A stretch of 64,000 nucleotides of DNA, from contig NZ_FOBU01000001.1 in the NCBI RefSeq assembly GCF_900109915.1, positions 874,764 through 938,763 on the forward strand. Direction: 5' to 3'. The notes under the pieces were generated by a model that saw only the letters and a list, made by a program, of their open reading frames with translations, searched no databases and had not been told where the DNA came from. The stretch is from Luteibacter sp. UNCMF331Sha3.1 (GTDB taxonomy: Bacteria; Pseudomonadota; Gammaproteobacteria; Xanthomonadales; Rhodanobacteraceae). A program made the position numbers and the translations under genes. Positions 60,314 through 64,000 of this stretch are shown here, one piece after another; positions within the stretch are counted from its first letter, which is position 1, and every line of letters begins with the position of its first letter.

Positions 60314-61165
60314 ATGGCCGTCTACGCGATCGGCGACGTTCAGGGTTGCTACCCCGAACTCCAGCGCATGCTGGAAAAGATTCGTTTCGACCCGGCCAGC
60401 GATCGGCTCTGGTTCTGCGGCGACCTGGTGAACCGCGGTGGCGAATCGCTCGCCACGCTGCGACTGATTCACTCGTTGCGAGATCAGGCCGTCATCACGC
60501 TGGGCAACCACGACCTCTCGCTGCTGGCCATCGGCCAGCGTCGTGAAGACGCGCAGGCGCGCGTCAATCCCGAGCTGCGCGAAGTGCTGTTCGCCGACGA
60601 CGCGCCTGTGCTGCTCGAGTGGCTGCGCATGCAGAAGCTCCTGCACCATGACGAGGAACTCGGCTGGACGATGATCCACGCGGGACTCGCGCCGCTGTGG
60701 ACGCTGCGTCAGGCGCAGCGTGCCGCGCTCGAAGTGGAGCGCGAACTCGGCGGCCCGCGTCATCAGCGCCTGCTCAAGAACCTGTTCGGCAATCGCCCGC
60801 CGGGCTGGAACAACCGGCTGCAAGGCGTCGAGCGCCACCGCGCCACCATCAACACGCTGACGCGGATGCGCTACTGCGACGTCAACGGTCGCATCGACTT
60901 CGAAGGCAAAGGCGTTCCGGGCACGCAGAAGCCCGGCATGTACCCGTGGTTCGAAGTGCCCGGCATGCGTCGGCGTGAAACGAAGATCGTCTGCGGCCAC
61001 TGGTCGGCGCTCGGTCGCTTCGCAGGGCTTGGCGTCTTCGCCATCGATACCGGATGCGTCTGGGGCGGGCAGCTCACCGCGCTGCGCCTCGACAGCGAAG
61101 AGCCGCAGTACGTCACGGTGCAAGCCGAATCGTTCCGGCAGAAGCCCAAGGGCGGCGGCGACTGA
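60314..61165 (+). CDS. apaH: symmetrical bis(5'-nucleosyl)-tetraphosphatase
   Basis: The 283-residue calcineurin-like enzyme cleaves Ap4A to two ADP and also removes Np4 caps from RNA in E. coli. The metallophosphatase motifs are GDVQGCYPEL, GDLVNRGG, GNHDLSLLA and the C-terminal GHWSALGRF. Length fits. It is last in the lptD cluster, followed by a terminator. Confidence 0.96.
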   Translation: MAVYAIGDVQGCYPELQRMLEKIRFDPASDRLWFCGDLVNRGGESLATLRLIHSLRDQAVITLGNHDLSLLAIGQRREDAQARVNPELREVLFADDAPVLLEWLRMQKLLHHDEELGWTMIHAGLAPLWTLRQAQRAALEVERELGGPRHQRLLKNLFGNRPPGWNNRLQGVERHRATINTLTRMRYCDVNGRIDFEGKGVPGTQKPGMYPWFEVPGMRRRETKIVCGHWSALGRFAGLGVFAIDTGCVWGGQLTALRLDSEEPQYVTVQAESFRQKPKGGGD

Positions 61166-61183
61166 GCCGGCTTCTGCAGGAGC

Positions 61184-61213
61184 AAAAAAAACCCGCCTTT
61201 CGGCGGGTTTTTC
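61184..61213. terminator. bidirectional terminator between apaH and secA
   Basis: A run of A, then AAACCCGCC-TTTC-GGCGGGTTT, then TT. T-rich on both sides, closing the convergent apaH and secA transcripts. Confidence 0.92.
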
Positions 61214-61216
61214 GTA

Positions 61217-63931
<2,715 letters not shown>

Positions 63932-64000
63932 CGATCATCCGGATCTGGTACGAAAAGGGTTGCCGGAAGGCCATGGCCGGCCGGCACGAAGGGACGATCA

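Overview
This window is a GC-rich chromosomal segment of a gammaproteobacterium. It most likely belongs to the Lysobacterales (Xanthomonadales), in the Rhodanobacteraceae near Luteibacter or Dyella. That placement is an inference from gene families: an Oar-like TonB-dependent receptor, S9 and DUF885 peptidases, paired UbiH-type hydroxylases, the order lptD-surA-pdxA-rsmA-apaG-apaH, and a Pseudomonas/xanthomonad style of interspersed palindromes. I saw no rRNA, tRNA, insertion sequence, prophage or CRISPR array. Gene density is high and no gap between genes exceeds about 300 bp.

Region by region. 1-2.5 kb is the 3' end of a TonB-dependent receptor with a strong terminator. 2.5-18.1 kb is mixed housekeeping: fpr, a small RIO-like kinase, a DUF3298 lipoprotein with DUF456, a DUF885 protein, hemolysin III, a tandem UspA protein, a TonB transducer, a cysteine-dioxygenase-like cupin followed by a flavoprotein, two MFS carriers, cardiolipin synthase and an esterase. 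18.4-33.1 kb is a complete myo-inositol uptake and catabolism locus. Its minus-strand arm is a second Gfo/Idh dehydrogenase, iolG and iolR. Its plus-strand arm is an ABC transporter (binding protein, permease, single-domain ATPase), then iolC-iolD-iolE-iolB-iolA and an OprB-type porin. 33.1-43.1 kb holds small envelope and stress genes (HAD, BrkB, glycine-zipper, Tat-exported MsrB, S9 peptidase, SDR, PA2169-like, alpha/beta hydrolase with a divergent LysR) and ssb. 43.2-47.5 kb is a chaperone-usher fimbrial operon. 47.7-54 kb has an MFS carrier, ispB, a dienelactone hydrolase, two overlapping ubiquinone hydroxylases and a PduO-type adenosyltransferase. 54-61.2 kb is the lptD-to-apaH cluster, followed by convergent secA.

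The inositol locus reads as one functional unit. The porin admits substrate through the outer membrane and the ABC system imports it. IolG, IolE, IolD, IolB, IolC and IolA then convert it to central metabolites, probably acetyl-CoA and a C3 product. No separate IolJ aldolase is present, but IolC carries a C-terminal DUF2090 domain that could fill that step. An RpiR-type repressor, IolR, is divergent from the transporter. The 204-bp gap between them contains a perfect GGAA-N6-TTCC palindrome and a degenerate second one, which are good operator candidates. A separate pair of GTTG/CAAC palindromes, spaced two helical turns apart, lies ahead of the porin gene.

The non-coding sequence is dominated by palindromic REP-type repeats near gene 3' ends, including an array with an exact 82-bp period at 18.2-18.4 kb. 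Convergent gene pairs are closed by clear bidirectional terminators.
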